Positions 56,210-63,879 of a stretch of 64,000 nucleotides of DNA are shown here, in pieces. The notes beneath the pieces were generated by a model. That model ran no database searches and was not told the origin of the DNA. It saw only the letters and a program-made list of their open reading frames with translations. The stretch's first letter is position 1. Each line of letters begins with the position of its first letter. The position numbers were made by a program, and so were the translations under genes. Source of the DNA: an uncultured Alphaproteobacteria bacterium (lineage in GTDB: Bacteria; Pseudomonadota; Alphaproteobacteria; HIMB59; GCA-002718135); NCBI GenBank assembly GCA_902597015.1, contig CACJWQ010000001.1, forward strand, positions 68,520-132,519, in the 5' to 3' direction.

Positions 56210-56225
56210 AAATACAAAATTAACA

Positions 56226-57701
56226 ATGGGAAAAAAAGCAGTAGTTATAGGAAGTGGTTTTGGAGGCATTGCGATTAGTTTAAGGCTAAAAAAATTAGGC
56301 TATGATACAACAATTATTGAAAAACTAGACGAGCTTGGAGGAAGAGCAAGAGTTTTTGAAGTGAATGGGTTTAAGCATGATGCTGGACCAACGGTTATCA
56401 CAGCACCATTTCTTTTTGATGAATTATTTAGTTTATTTGGAAAAAAAAGAGAAGATCATTTGAATTTTGTTCCTCTTGACCCTTGGTATAGATATTATTT
56501 TCATGATGGTAAAACTTTTGATTATTGTTCAACCATCGAAAAGACAAATAACGAAATAAGCAAATATGATAACAGAGACATCAAAGGATATTCTAAACTT
56601 TTAAATCAATCAAAAAAAATTTTTGATGTAGGCTTTACTCAGTTAGCCGACAAACCATTCATTTCTTTTTTTAAAATGTTAGGCGTTATTCCTAATTTAA
56701 TTATTTTAAAAAGTTATTTCACAGTATCTCAACTTGTAAACAGTTATCTAAAAAACCCATATCTTAGAAAAGCATTTTCAATCCATCCACTTTTAGTTGG
56801 TGGTGATCCACACACAACAACATCGATTTATGCTTTAATTCATTATTTAGAAAGAAAGTGGGGTGTATTTTTTTGTATGGGTGGTACTGGTAAAATTGTA
56901 TCTGAGTTAAAAAAATTAATGATTGATTGTGGTATTAAAATTAAAACAAAAACAGAAGCAAAGGAGTTAGTAGTTGAAAATAATAAAATAACAAAAATAT
57001 TAACAAACAACGAAGAGATTGCAGATATAGACCTTGTTGTTTGCAATGCTGATCCGCCCATGGTTTACTCCAAGCTTTTGAAAAAACAAAATCTAAGCAG
57101 ACCAGTTTTTAAAGAAAAAAACTTATTGTATTCAATGGGTCTTTTTGTACTTTTTTTTGGCACTAAAAAACAATATCATAAAGTTGCTCATCATACTATT
57201 TGGATGACAGAAAGATTTAAATCTTTGCTTCATGATATATTTAAAAATAAAATTTTATCTGAAGATTTTTCTTTATATATTCATAGACCTACAGCTACGG
57301 ATAAATCTTTTGCTCCTGAAGGTTGTGATAGTTTTTATGTTTTATGCCCAGTACCTAATTTACAAGGTAATATTGACTGGGATACTGAATCAGAAAATCT
57401 TAAAAATAAAATAGTTAAAGAATTGTCTAAAACAATTATGCCAGATTTAGAAAACAATATCACAGATGTTTTTTGGATGAACCCTAAGGATTTTAGAAAT
57501 GATTACAATTCTATGCACGGTGCAGGTTTTTCTATAGCACCAATTTTTACACAGTCAGCTTGGTTTAGATATCACAACAAAGATAAAAAAATTAAAAACT
57601 TATATTTTTCGGCTGCAGGCTCTCATCCAGGCGCAGGAATACCAGGTGTTCTTTCTTCAGCTAAAGTGGTTGAAAATATAATTAAATCAGAATTAAAATA
57701 A
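56226..57701 (+). CDS. crtI: Phytoene desaturase (CrtI)
   Basis: A 491-residue FAD-dependent desaturase/isomerase that converts phytoene to lycopene. N-terminal FAD motif VVIGSGFGGIAISLRLKKLGYDTTIIEKLDELGGRARVFE-like region and HDAGPTVITAPFLFDELF near 50; C-terminal GAGFSIAPIFTQSAWFRYHN and the family signature GSHPGAGIPGVLSSAKVV. Length is normal for CrtI. It opens the crtI-crtB-crtY-blh operon, with crtB starting 2 bp after its stop. Confidence 0.96.
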   Translation: MGKKAVVIGSGFGGIAISLRLKKLGYDTTIIEKLDELGGRARVFEVNGFKHDAGPTVITAPFLFDELFSLFGKKREDHLNFVPLDPWYRYYFHDGKTFDYCSTIEKTNNEISKYDNRDIKGYSKLLNQSKKIFDVGFTQLADKPFISFFKMLGVIPNLIILKSYFTVSQLVNSYLKNPYLRKAFSIHPLLVGGDPHTTTSIYALIHYLERKWGVFFCMGGTGKIVSELKKLMIDCGIKIKTKTEAKELVVENNKITKILTNNEEIADIDLVVCNADPPMVYSKLLKKQNLSRPVFKEKNLLYSMGLFVLFFGTKKQYHKVAHHTIWMTERFKSLLHDIFKNKILSEDFSLYIHRPTATDKSFAPEGCDSFYVLCPVPNLQGNIDWDTESENLKNKIVKELSKTIMPDLENNITDVFWMNPKDFRNDYNSMHGAGFSIAPIFTQSAWFRYHNKDKKIKNLYFSAAGSHPGAGIPGVLSSAKVVENIIKSELK

Positions 57702-57703
57702 CA

Positions 57704-58585
57704 ATGATTGACTTAGAGCTTAATTCCTCGAGAGATCTTAAAAGAGAAGGAAAAAGTTTTTATTGGGCAAGTTTTTTTTTACCAAAAACCTCAAAAAAAA
57801 AAGCAGGCATCCTTTATTCAATTTGTAGATATTTTGATGACATTGCTGACAAATATAGTGAGGATAAAACTAACTTTCTTAAAGATACAATTGAAGAAAT
57901 AAAGAAAAATAAAAATAATAAAGTAAATATTTTTTTGCAAAAAAATAAAATTAACAATTCAATTTTCATTGATTTAATAGAAGGGTTAATTTTAGATCAA
58001 CAAAAAATTAGAATTCAAAATAAGGAAGAGCTTATAAAATACTCTTATCATGTTGCTGGCACTGTTGGATTAATGATGTCAAAAATTATAGGAGTAAAAA
58101 ATAAAGATGCAGCAAAATCTGCAATTGATCTAGGTATTGGTATGCAACTTACAAATATAGCACGTGATGTTCACGAAGATTCAAAAATGAAAAGAATATA
58201 TTTACCAGCAAATTGGATACCTAATATATCTCTGAAAAATTTAAATAATCTTAATGAGTTTAACTCAGAAAATGATGTGAAAATATCAAATGCAATTCAT
58301 AAGGTAATAAATCTATCAGAAAAGTTTTATATAAATGGCTTTGCTGGTTTAAAATATATCCCTTTCTCAACTAGATTAGGCATATTTATTGCAGCAAATG
58401 TTTACAGAGGTATTGGCATTAAGATAAAATCTAATAAAAAAAAATATATTAGAGAAAGAGTATATTTAAACTTGTTTGAAAAGTCTTTGATTACAATTAA
58501 AGCAGTTGTACTTTTTATTTTTATTCCACTTATGAATTATCAGTATCAAAAAATAAGAGACAATCTTCCAAATGAAAATTTATAA
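57704..58585 (+). CDS. crtB: Phytoene synthase (CrtB)
   Basis: A 293-residue trans-isoprenyl diphosphate synthase that condenses two GGPP to phytoene. First Asp-rich motif SICRYFDDIADKY near residue 42, second motif GMQLTNIARDVHEDSKMKRIYLP near 146, and a C-terminal membrane-associating hydrophobic stretch (TIKAVVLFIFIPLMNY). It overlaps crtY by 14 bp, so the two are coupled. Confidence 0.96.
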   Translation: MIDLELNSSRDLKREGKSFYWASFFLPKTSKKKAGILYSICRYFDDIADKYSEDKTNFLKDTIEEIKKNKNNKVNIFLQKNKINNSIFIDLIEGLILDQQKIRIQNKEELIKYSYHVAGTVGLMMSKIIGVKNKDAAKSAIDLGIGMQLTNIARDVHEDSKMKRIYLPANWIPNISLKNLNNLNEFNSENDVKISNAIHKVINLSEKFYINGFAGLKYIPFSTRLGIFIAANVYRGIGIKIKSNKKKYIRERVYLNLFEKSLITIKAVVLFIFIPLMNYQYQKIRDNLPNENL

Positions 58586-59654
58586 AGTTGCTATAATTGG
58601 TTTAGGACCTAGCGGCTTAGCCGTCAATAAAATAATTTATGGAGATAGCTTCAATGAAATTATTGCATTTGAAAATGAAGACATAAATAGTAGAGAAAAT
58701 TATTTTGGCTTTTGGTTAACTGATTGGATGAAACCATATGAAAATATTATTGAAAAAAAATGGTACGAATGGACCATTGGAGATAAAAAAAATAACATAA
58801 CACATTTTAGTAAAAACAAACCCTATTGTGTTATCAGTTTTAAAAAGTGGAAAGACTACTGCTTAGAAACAAAAAATAAATTAAAAATAAAAAAGGAAAA
58901 AGTTATTCAATATTTTCCGATACAAAATTATTTTAAAATTATTACTGCTGATAAAAAAGAATATTTTGCAGAAAAAATATATGACTCAAGATCTACTAAA
59001 GAAAAAAAAGGTGAGCTTATACAGCACTTTTTTGGAATAAATATTACGGCAGCAGATAATACATTTAATGATAACAAATTAACTTTAATGCATTTTACTG
59101 AAGAAAAAAACCTTTTGCATTTTATTTATATTTTACCATTTAGTCACAATAAAGCTCTTGTTGAATCTACAGTATTTTCAAAAGATGTACTTAAAACCTC
59201 TTGGTACAGAGAGAAAATATACGAATATTTAAAGTTAAAAAATATCACTGGTTTTAGAGAAAGTGGCACCGAAAAAGGAGTGATTCCAATGTTTTTTGCA
59301 GATGAAAAAAATTCAACTAATCCTAATATTTTCAATATTGGAATTAGAGGCGGTGCTTGTAAGCCCTCAACTGGATACGCCTTTTCATTTCTAATCAAAC
59401 AAATTCAATCATTAAAAAATTCAAACAAAAATTATGTAAATATTCATAAATTTTTAGAAAGAAAAATGGATAAGATTTTTATTAATTTTTTAAAAAACAA
59501 TAATGAAAATGGTAAATCTTTTATAAAACTAGCCGCTAATCTAAATGGAAATGAGTTTCAAAGTTTTATGATGGGACAATCTAATTTTTTTACAAAGTTA
59601 AAGATTATAAAAAGTATGCCTAAGTTACCATTTTTAAAAGAACTATTTCGGTGA
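58572..59654 (+). CDS. crtY: Lycopene beta-cyclase (CrtY)
   Basis: A 360-residue flavoprotein-like cyclase forming beta-carotene from lycopene. N-terminal dinucleotide motif VAIIGLGPSGLAVNKIIYG, NYFGFWLTDW near 52, a family IYDSR(S) segment near 138, FTEEKNLLHFIYILPFSHNKALVESTVFS near 180, and GIRGGACKPSTGYAFSFLIKQI near 256. Conservation is lower than for CrtI/B but position in the cassette supports the assignment. Confidence 0.9.
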   Translation: MKIYKVAIIGLGPSGLAVNKIIYGDSFNEIIAFENEDINSRENYFGFWLTDWMKPYENIIEKKWYEWTIGDKKNNITHFSKNKPYCVISFKKWKDYCLETKNKLKIKKEKVIQYFPIQNYFKIITADKKEYFAEKIYDSRSTKEKKGELIQHFFGINITAADNTFNDNKLTLMHFTEEKNLLHFIYILPFSHNKALVESTVFSKDVLKTSWYREKIYEYLKLKNITGFRESGTEKGVIPMFFADEKNSTNPNIFNIGIRGGACKPSTGYAFSFLIKQIQSLKNSNKNYVNIHKFLERKMDKIFINFLKNNNENGKSFIKLAANLNGNEFQSFMMGQSNFFTKLKIIKSMPKLPFLKELFR

Positions 59655-59655
59655 T

Positions 59656-60474
59656 ATGATAGCAGATCTTACAATTTTAAATATCATTTCTTTTCTATTA
59701 ATTTTTTTTATTGGACTTCCTCACGGCTCATTTGATGGAGCAGTTGCTGCATTGGTAGGTTTTAGTAATAGAATTCAGTTTTTTAAATTTCTCTTTTATT
59801 ACCTTATTTTATTTTATTTAGTAATTTTATTTTGGATATACTTTCCTATTTTAGCTTTAATTATTTTTATTACAATGACTATTGTTCACTTTGGTTTATG
59901 CGATTGGACAAACTTTAAAATAAATAAATTCAAGTACTCTGTAAGCTTTACTTATGGAATGACTGTTATTTTTGGCATCATATTCTTTAATGAAGATCAA
60001 TCTTTTGTGATATTTGAATATCTGACTAATGATGATATTTATACTTTTCAAAAATTTCTTTTTATTCCATATTTTTTAACTTTATTTTCAATTATTTTCT
60101 TCATTTATATTTCTTTCTTTGAAAAAAAACTAAGAATAGGCATTATTGAAATTGTGTTTCTTTTATCAATTTTCTATTTTTTTGATCCACTTTTAAGTTT
60201 TGCAATATATTTTTGTTTTTTCCATACTTACAAACACCTAAAGCATTTAATTAAAAATATTTATTTAAATTTAAAAAATAAAAAATTTGTAATTTATTCG
60301 ACATTATTTTTTACATTTATTTCTTGGATTGGTGGTTTAGGAATTATTTACTACTTGGTTCAAAATTTATCATTATATGAATCAATATTAAAAGTAATCT
60401 TTATTGGACTTGCTGCATTAACCCTTCCGCATATGTTGCTTGTTGATGTCATTTACAGAAGAAGATTTAAATAA
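59656..60474 (+). CDS. blh: Beta-carotene 15,15'-dioxygenase, Brp/Blh family
   Basis: A 272-residue polytopic membrane enzyme that cleaves beta-carotene into two retinal molecules. Conserved iron-ligand-type histidines occur in FIGLPHGSFDGAVAAL near 25, MTIVHFGLCDW near 77, YFCFFHTYKHLKHL near 195, and AALTLPHMLLVDVIYR at the C terminus. About seven to eight membrane segments. It begins one base after crtY. Its presence means the pathway ends in retinal and predicts a rhodopsin elsewhere in the genome. Confidence 0.95.
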   Translation: MIADLTILNIISFLLIFFIGLPHGSFDGAVAALVGFSNRIQFFKFLFYYLILFYLVILFWIYFPILALIIFITMTIVHFGLCDWTNFKINKFKYSVSFTYGMTVIFGIIFFNEDQSFVIFEYLTNDDIYTFQKFLFIPYFLTLFSIIFFIYISFFEKKLRIGIIEIVFLLSIFYFFDPLLSFAIYFCFFHTYKHLKHLIKNIYLNLKNKKFVIYSTLFFTFISWIGGLGIIYYLVQNLSLYESILKVIFIGLAALTLPHMLLVDVIYRRRFK

Positions 60475-60528
60475 ATCATTTTCTCTAATATTGACTTATA
60501 AACTCAAAGTGGTAATTGTGTAATATAA

Positions 60529-60603
60529 GCGGGCGTAGCTCAGGGGTAGAGCGCAACCTTGCCAAGGTTGAAGTCGAGGGTTCGAATCCCTTCGCCCGCT
60601 CCA
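60529..60603 (+). tRNA. tRNA-Gly (anticodon GCC)
   Basis: A complete cloverleaf: acceptor GCGGGCG (60529-60535) pairing with CGCCCGC (60593-60599), D arm GCTCAGGGGTAGAGC, anticodon stem CAACC/GGTTG around loop TTGCCAA with GCC at 60561-60563, T arm GAGGGTTCGAATCCCTTC-type, discriminator T, and an encoded CCA (60601-60603). It reads GGC and GGU codons. It stands downstream of blh and immediately upstream of a truncated integrase gene, as expected of an integration target. Confidence 0.97.
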
Positions 60604-60617
60604 AATATTGAGCGGGT
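60594..60617. repeat. Inverted repeat spanning the tRNA-Gly 3' end (possible attachment site)
   Basis: CCCGCT (60595-60600) and AGCGGG (60610-60615) are inverted around a 9-base spacer, so the tRNA acceptor end is partly repeated in opposite orientation just outside the gene. Tyrosine integrases commonly use tRNA 3' ends as attachment cores with such flanking arms. No second direct copy of the tRNA end was found within the window. Confidence 0.35.
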
Positions 60618-60679
60618 TAGATTTAAACGCTCCACTTACGATCCAATAGAGCCAAGCTTTTCCTAGAAAGAGAGAAATT

Positions 60680-60985
60680 ATGGCTACTATTCAAAAGCGT
60701 AAATACTTAAATAAAACTAGCTACCAAGTTCGCATAAGGCGATTAGGTATAAAGACAATAACCAAATCTTTCCTCACGAAAACCGAAGCCAAAAGGTGGG
60801 CTAGGTCTATGGAAGCTAAACTTGATAGAGGGGATTACTCCGATTATTCATCAGCTTCTAAAGTTACCTTAGGCGATCTTTTCAAGAGATACGTGAAAGA
60901 AGAAAAACATAAGAAGAAAAAGCAGTGGAAGAACGAGGAATATCGTTTCGCACAGTTTTCATTAGCATATAGGACAACTGGGTGA
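60680..60985 (+). pseudogene. Truncated tyrosine recombinase (integrase N-terminal fragment)
   Basis: A 101-residue remnant beginning MATIQKRKYLNKTSYQVRIRRLGIK, the AP2-like arm-DNA-binding domain of phage and island integrases, followed by FLTKTEAKRWARSMEAKLDRG and the start of the core-binding domain (TLGDLFKRYVKEE). The frame stops at 60983, inside a terminator hairpin, and the catalytic domain with the Arg-His-Arg-Tyr residues is missing. Base use (more C and G, codons such as CGC and AAG) differs from the AT-rich neighbours, a sign of transfer. It is almost surely inactive as a recombinase; a surviving DNA-binding role is conceivable. Confidence 0.85.
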
Positions 60986-61018
60986 GTGGTAAGGCCTATC
61001 ACTCGCCCTTTTGTTTTT
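60980..61018. terminator. Rho-independent terminator at the convergent end of the integrase fragment
   Basis: Stem GGGTGAGTG (60980-60988) pairs with CACTCGCCC (61000-61008) with one G-T pair, loop of 11, then TTTTGTTTTT. It includes the stop codon of the integrase fragment and the stop codon of the convergent gene, so both transcripts could end here. Confidence 0.75.
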
Positions 61019-61628
61019 CTTTCTCTTTCTCATGTTTCTCTTTTGCTTTCTGGAGTAACGATTTTAAAGTATTTTCTTCATCTTCAACCTCTTTTTCTTC
61101 AATTGCTTTTTGAGATTTAACAAATTCTTCTGCCGTTCCCTCACTTAAAACTAATTCTAATTCTTTGATTTCTGATTTCATTAAACTAATTTTTGTTTCT
61201 GATTCTTCTTTTAGTAATTCACACGTCTCTTGATTTTTTTCCATATCTTCATCAATTCCAAACGTATTCATAAGTGTATTAATTACAAACCTTTTTGCAT
61301 AATCCTGATCACACAATTCATTCTTTCCACTGTAAGTATATTCAGCAAAAGCTTTTAGACATGCATCTTTTAGAGAGAAGTTTGGATCACAAAAATATTG
61401 TTTACTTGACTCTATTTGTAGTATTTTATTTTCATTTATAGTTATTTTTTTTTCAACAAACATTTCAGGAGTTTCAATTCCAGTAAGTTCGACAACTTTT
61501 TTATCAATCGGTTCAACAATATCTTTATTAAAATTCTCAATACCAGTTTTTAAATCTCTACTATCAATTGTAAAATAAAAAATTATTCCAATTAGTGCTA
61601 CCCAAAAAACAACGTTAAAATATTTCAC
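60999..61628 (-). CDS. Unrecognised membrane-anchored coiled-coil protein
   Basis: A 209-residue protein of no family I recognise. One N-terminal membrane segment (residues about 3-21, YFNVVFWVALIGIIFYFTI) acts as signal or anchor; the middle (about 65-125) has several Cys (YFCDPNFSLKDACLKAF, NELCDQDYAKR, QETCELL) that could form disulphides if periplasmic; residues about 130-209 are a charged helix likely to form a coiled coil, ending in Lys/Glu repeats. It is the last gene of the leftward block beside the integrase fragment, 5 bp after a small membrane protein. Confidence 0.75.
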   Translation of the reverse strand: MKYFNVVFWVALIGIIFYFTIDSRDLKTGIENFNKDIVEPIDKKVVELTGIETPEMFVEKKITINENKILQIESSKQYFCDPNFSLKDACLKAFAEYTYSGKNELCDQDYAKRFVINTLMNTFGIDEDMEKNQETCELLKEESETKISLMKSEIKELELVLSEGTAEEFVKSQKAIEEKEVEDEENTLKSLLQKAKEKHEKEKEKQKGE

Positions 61629-61633
61629 TTATT

Positions 61634-61918
61634 TTATCCATCTAAATACGCAGCTAAACTAAAAAGCACTATTCCAACAATAATTATCCAAAACCATACT
61701 TTTACAAGCCCCTTGAACTCATTACTCACTATTAAGTCATCAGAATCATCATAACTGAATTTACCAAATACACCTATTTGAACATACAAAAATATAATTA
61801 CCCAAAATATCCCAAGGAAAAAAGCAAACAATCCACCGATAAAAAAAAGTAAGAAACCAACAGCTATCCATATGACAACTAAAGTCCAACCTAATCCTTG
61901 AACAAAGCCCCTTTTCAT
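61634..61918 (-). CDS. Unrecognised small membrane protein
   Basis: A 94-residue hydrophobic protein with three predicted membrane segments (about 9-30, 31-52 and 70-91) and a polar stretch KFSYDDSDDLIVSNEF between the second and third. No family recognised. It is followed after 5 bp by the membrane-anchored coiled-coil gene, so the two are probably co-expressed and may interact in the membrane. Confidence 0.7.
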   Translation of the reverse strand: MKRGFVQGLGWTLVVIWIAVGFLLFFIGGLFAFFLGIFWVIIFLYVQIGVFGKFSYDDSDDLIVSNEFKGLVKVWFWIIIVGIVLFSLAAYLDG

Positions 61919-61977
61919 TTTGATTACCCTACCACCAACTGAGGAGATTGTTAAGGGTTCTGGTCATAGTAACTATT

Positions 61978-62037
61978 TTTTATTATATTAAATTGTGTTT
62001 ATTATCAGATACCTAGTACTGATTTTCTGTGTACTGA
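61978..62037 (-). promoter_or_regulatory. Possible promoter and direct repeat upstream of the small membrane protein gene
   Basis: In the 153-bp gap between two leftward genes there is a perfect TATAAT on the minus strand (plus-strand 61982-61987) about 65 bp before the 61918 start, but no good -35 box. A direct repeat GTACTGA occurs at 62016-62022 and 62031-62037 (15-bp period) just upstream, possible regulator half-sites. Pattern evidence only. Confidence 0.3.
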
Positions 62038-62071
62038 CCGCTTTGTATATTCTTGCAAACGCTATTTTGTT

Positions 62072-62725
62072 TTAATAAATTTGATTATACAAACTACAAA
62101 AACTTTTCACATATTTTACTGTAGGAAACGCACCGAGATATTGTCCGTTAGCATCAACTATTAATTTATTTCGATCCTCAGAAATATCTAATCTCCCAAC
62201 ACCAAAAGCATAACGACTTCCTTGAGATACAAGAAAGGTATTCTTAAACCTTGTAGTAATTGATTCATTAAAGCTTTCGCTCCAATTTACATTATCTTCG
62301 TAGCACTCATGAATAGCTGATTGTATAATAAACTTTCGGTAATTAACTTTTATATCTGACTCATACATTACACAATTTTCAACAATCCTATCTACTCTTG
62401 TAATAGTGACGTGATAATTATACTTGTATAAATGAAGAGAATTATCATCAAACAGAAAAACACTATAAGTAGTATCATCTTCGTATTGTTTTAAAATTTC
62501 ATCTAAATAATCAAAAGATATTACAGGACAATACTCATCACTATTTATACTTTTAGCCTGTAAAACGTTATCAATCACCTCTAACGTAAAAGTGTTATCA
62601 ACATTACTTAACTTATCTACATAAGTTGATTCTAATATATCCCAATCATTTTCAACCTTCATTGGATCGGCATACAAATTTGTTGCTGAAAACAATATTA
62701 TGATAGAGAAAAATATTTTTAACAT
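62072..62725 (-). CDS. Unrecognised exported protein
   Basis: A 217-residue protein with a signal peptide (MLKIFFSIIILFSATNLYA|DP) and a soluble mature domain containing four Cys residues (EYCPVI, ENCVMY, HECYED and SFCSLYN), which could pair in the periplasm. No family recognised. It starts 6 bp after the stop of the preceding gene, so it belongs to the same transcription unit as the genes at 62732-63879. Confidence 0.72.
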   Translation of the reverse strand: MLKIFFSIIILFSATNLYADPMKVENDWDILESTYVDKLSNVDNTFTLEVIDNVLQAKSINSDEYCPVISFDYLDEILKQYEDDTTYSVFLFDDNSLHLYKYNYHVTITRVDRIVENCVMYESDIKVNYRKFIIQSAIHECYEDNVNWSESFNESITTRFKNTFLVSQGSRYAFGVGRLDISEDRNKLIVDANGQYLGAFPTVKYVKSFCSLYNQIY

Positions 62726-62731
62726 AGTTAT

Positions 62732-63379
62732 TTATATCTTCTGACCAAACGCCTTAGCAAGTTTATTCATCAGATCAGCTTGTGTTACTGTAGAACCTAA
62801 TTCATATTTTTTATACATGTCTAAATCTTCTTCACTTGGATATCTTATAGAAACATAATCTGGCTCAACAAGTATTAAGTTTGGAAGTGTTGTGGAGGTA
62901 TTTAAAGAGAAAGACGTGACAGTTATATTGTAATTAGTAATTGATTTTATTAACCACCATGTATCAAACATATCTTCAAATTTAATATTAGTCGCACCAG
63001 TAGATTGAATAATATTAAAACCCTCCTTGATATAGTTCTGCCAAGCTGAAGAGTCCAAAGCCCTAAAGCCTCTAATAAAAATATTTTTCATACCAGACTT
63101 CTCAGCACCTTTTGAATTAAAATAAATTGAACTACCAGGTACAAAGACTGTAGAAATTTGTGTTTCTCGAAAATTTTGTTTATCTAAAATTATAGACTCA
63201 CCTAGCGAGTTCACATCTATTTTCATTCGCTTACGAATATCACCTTGTAACCAACTAAATTTCTCTACAAGGGTATTCGAAATAGTTTTTCCTGTATCTA
63301 CAGAATCTTTTTCTTTAACTTTAAAGTATTCTTGTGCCTCTTGTATTTTGGCAAGCTTATCATCTACGTAATCGGTCAT
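62732..63379 (-). CDS. Unrecognised soluble protein
   Basis: A 215-residue protein without signal peptide or membrane segment. It begins with a charged helix (DDKLAKIQEAQEYFKVKEKD) and has a mixed alpha/beta middle (STVFVPGSSIYFNSKGAEKSGMKNIFIRGF; FDTWWLIKSITNYNITVTSF). No family or catalytic motif recognised. It begins two bases after the stop of a 15-codon ORF encoding a hydrophobic peptide and is followed 6 bp later by an exported protein gene. Confidence 0.7.
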   Translation of the reverse strand: MTDYVDDKLAKIQEAQEYFKVKEKDSVDTGKTISNTLVEKFSWLQGDIRKRMKIDVNSLGESIILDKQNFRETQISTVFVPGSSIYFNSKGAEKSGMKNIFIRGFRALDSSAWQNYIKEGFNIIQSTGATNIKFEDMFDTWWLIKSITNYNITVTSFSLNTSTTLPNLILVEPDYVSIRYPSEEDLDMYKKYELGSTVTQADLMNKLAKAFGQKI

Positions 63380-63381
63380 AA

Positions 63382-63429
63382 TTAGATTACAAATACTAAA
63401 ATGATTATTATAGCTGTTACTAAATCCAT
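63382..63429 (-). CDS. Putative 15-residue hydrophobic membrane peptide
   Basis: A very short ORF, ATG at 63429 to TAA at 63382, encoding MDLVTAIIIILVFVI, hydrophobic throughout after one Asp. It begins 3 bp after the stop of the upstream exported-protein gene, with AGGATAAATT before the ATG as a plausible ribosome-binding site, and ends 2 bp before the next gene's ATG. The tight packing between genes of one operon argues that it is translated. It could be a membrane microprotein, a small regulator of a neighbour, or a translational-coupling ORF; it could also be chance. Confidence 0.45.
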   Translation of the reverse strand: MDLVTAIIIILVFVI

Positions 63430-63432
63430 AAT

Positions 63433-63879
63433 TTATCCTATCTCATCTAATTGTTTAAAAAAAGTATCATTGCCAATATTGGAAGATACATTGAAACAAA
63501 ATCTAGAGTTTTCATTAACTGCACAAATTCTTTTTTCAGTGTTTTCTTCATAAATACTTATCTTGTATTCATTTCCTAAATATTCCTGCATCTTTTGCGA
63601 TCGTTTATTAAAATCACTACTAAAGTTTACTGACCAAATATCTAAGTCATCATAATTGTATATTTGAAACGAAAACCCACAGTTACCATCATCACATTCT
63701 ATTTTATGGGAAAGAGTAAACTGATAGCTGTCTGTTTTATCAAAATACAAATCACACAGACCATCGATATAGGTTGTTGAATTATGTTCTGCATAACAGG
63801 TAGTCTTTTCAACATAGTCAAAATTAGCAAGTAAAACGGAACTAAAAAATAAAACAGGAATAAAAATGAATAGTTTCAT
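63433..63879 (-). CDS. Unrecognised exported protein with Cys pairs
   Basis: A 148-residue protein with a signal peptide (MKLFIFIPVLFFSSVLLA|NF). The mature part has Cys residues in ETTCYAEH, GLCDLYF, IECDDGNCGFSF, RICAVNE and RFCFNVS, seven in all, suggesting disulphide bonds in the periplasm. No family recognised. The ATG at 63879 was chosen because it begins the signal peptide; an upstream start at 63939 adds 20 unlikely residues. It is the first visible gene of the leftward block, whose beginning may lie beyond the window. Confidence 0.65.
   Translation of the reverse strand: MKLFIFIPVLFFSSVLLANFDYVEKTTCYAEHNSTTYIDGLCDLYFDKTDSYQFTLSHKIECDDGNCGFSFQIYNYDDLDIWSVNFSSDFNKRSQKMQEYLGNEYKISIYEENTEKRICAVNENSRFCFNVSSNIGNDTFFKQLDEIG

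Noticed and set aside
60481-60528. A standard promoter for tRNA-Gly (TTGACT at 60491 with TAATAT at 60521)
   Set aside because: The spacing is 24 bp, too long for a normal sigma-70 promoter, and the closer -10 option matches poorly.
56226-61000. A rhodopsin gene in or next to the retinal cassette
   Set aside because: All frames around the cassette are accounted for by crtI, crtB, crtY, blh, proX and the tRNA; no seven-helix opsin with a retinal-binding Lys is present.
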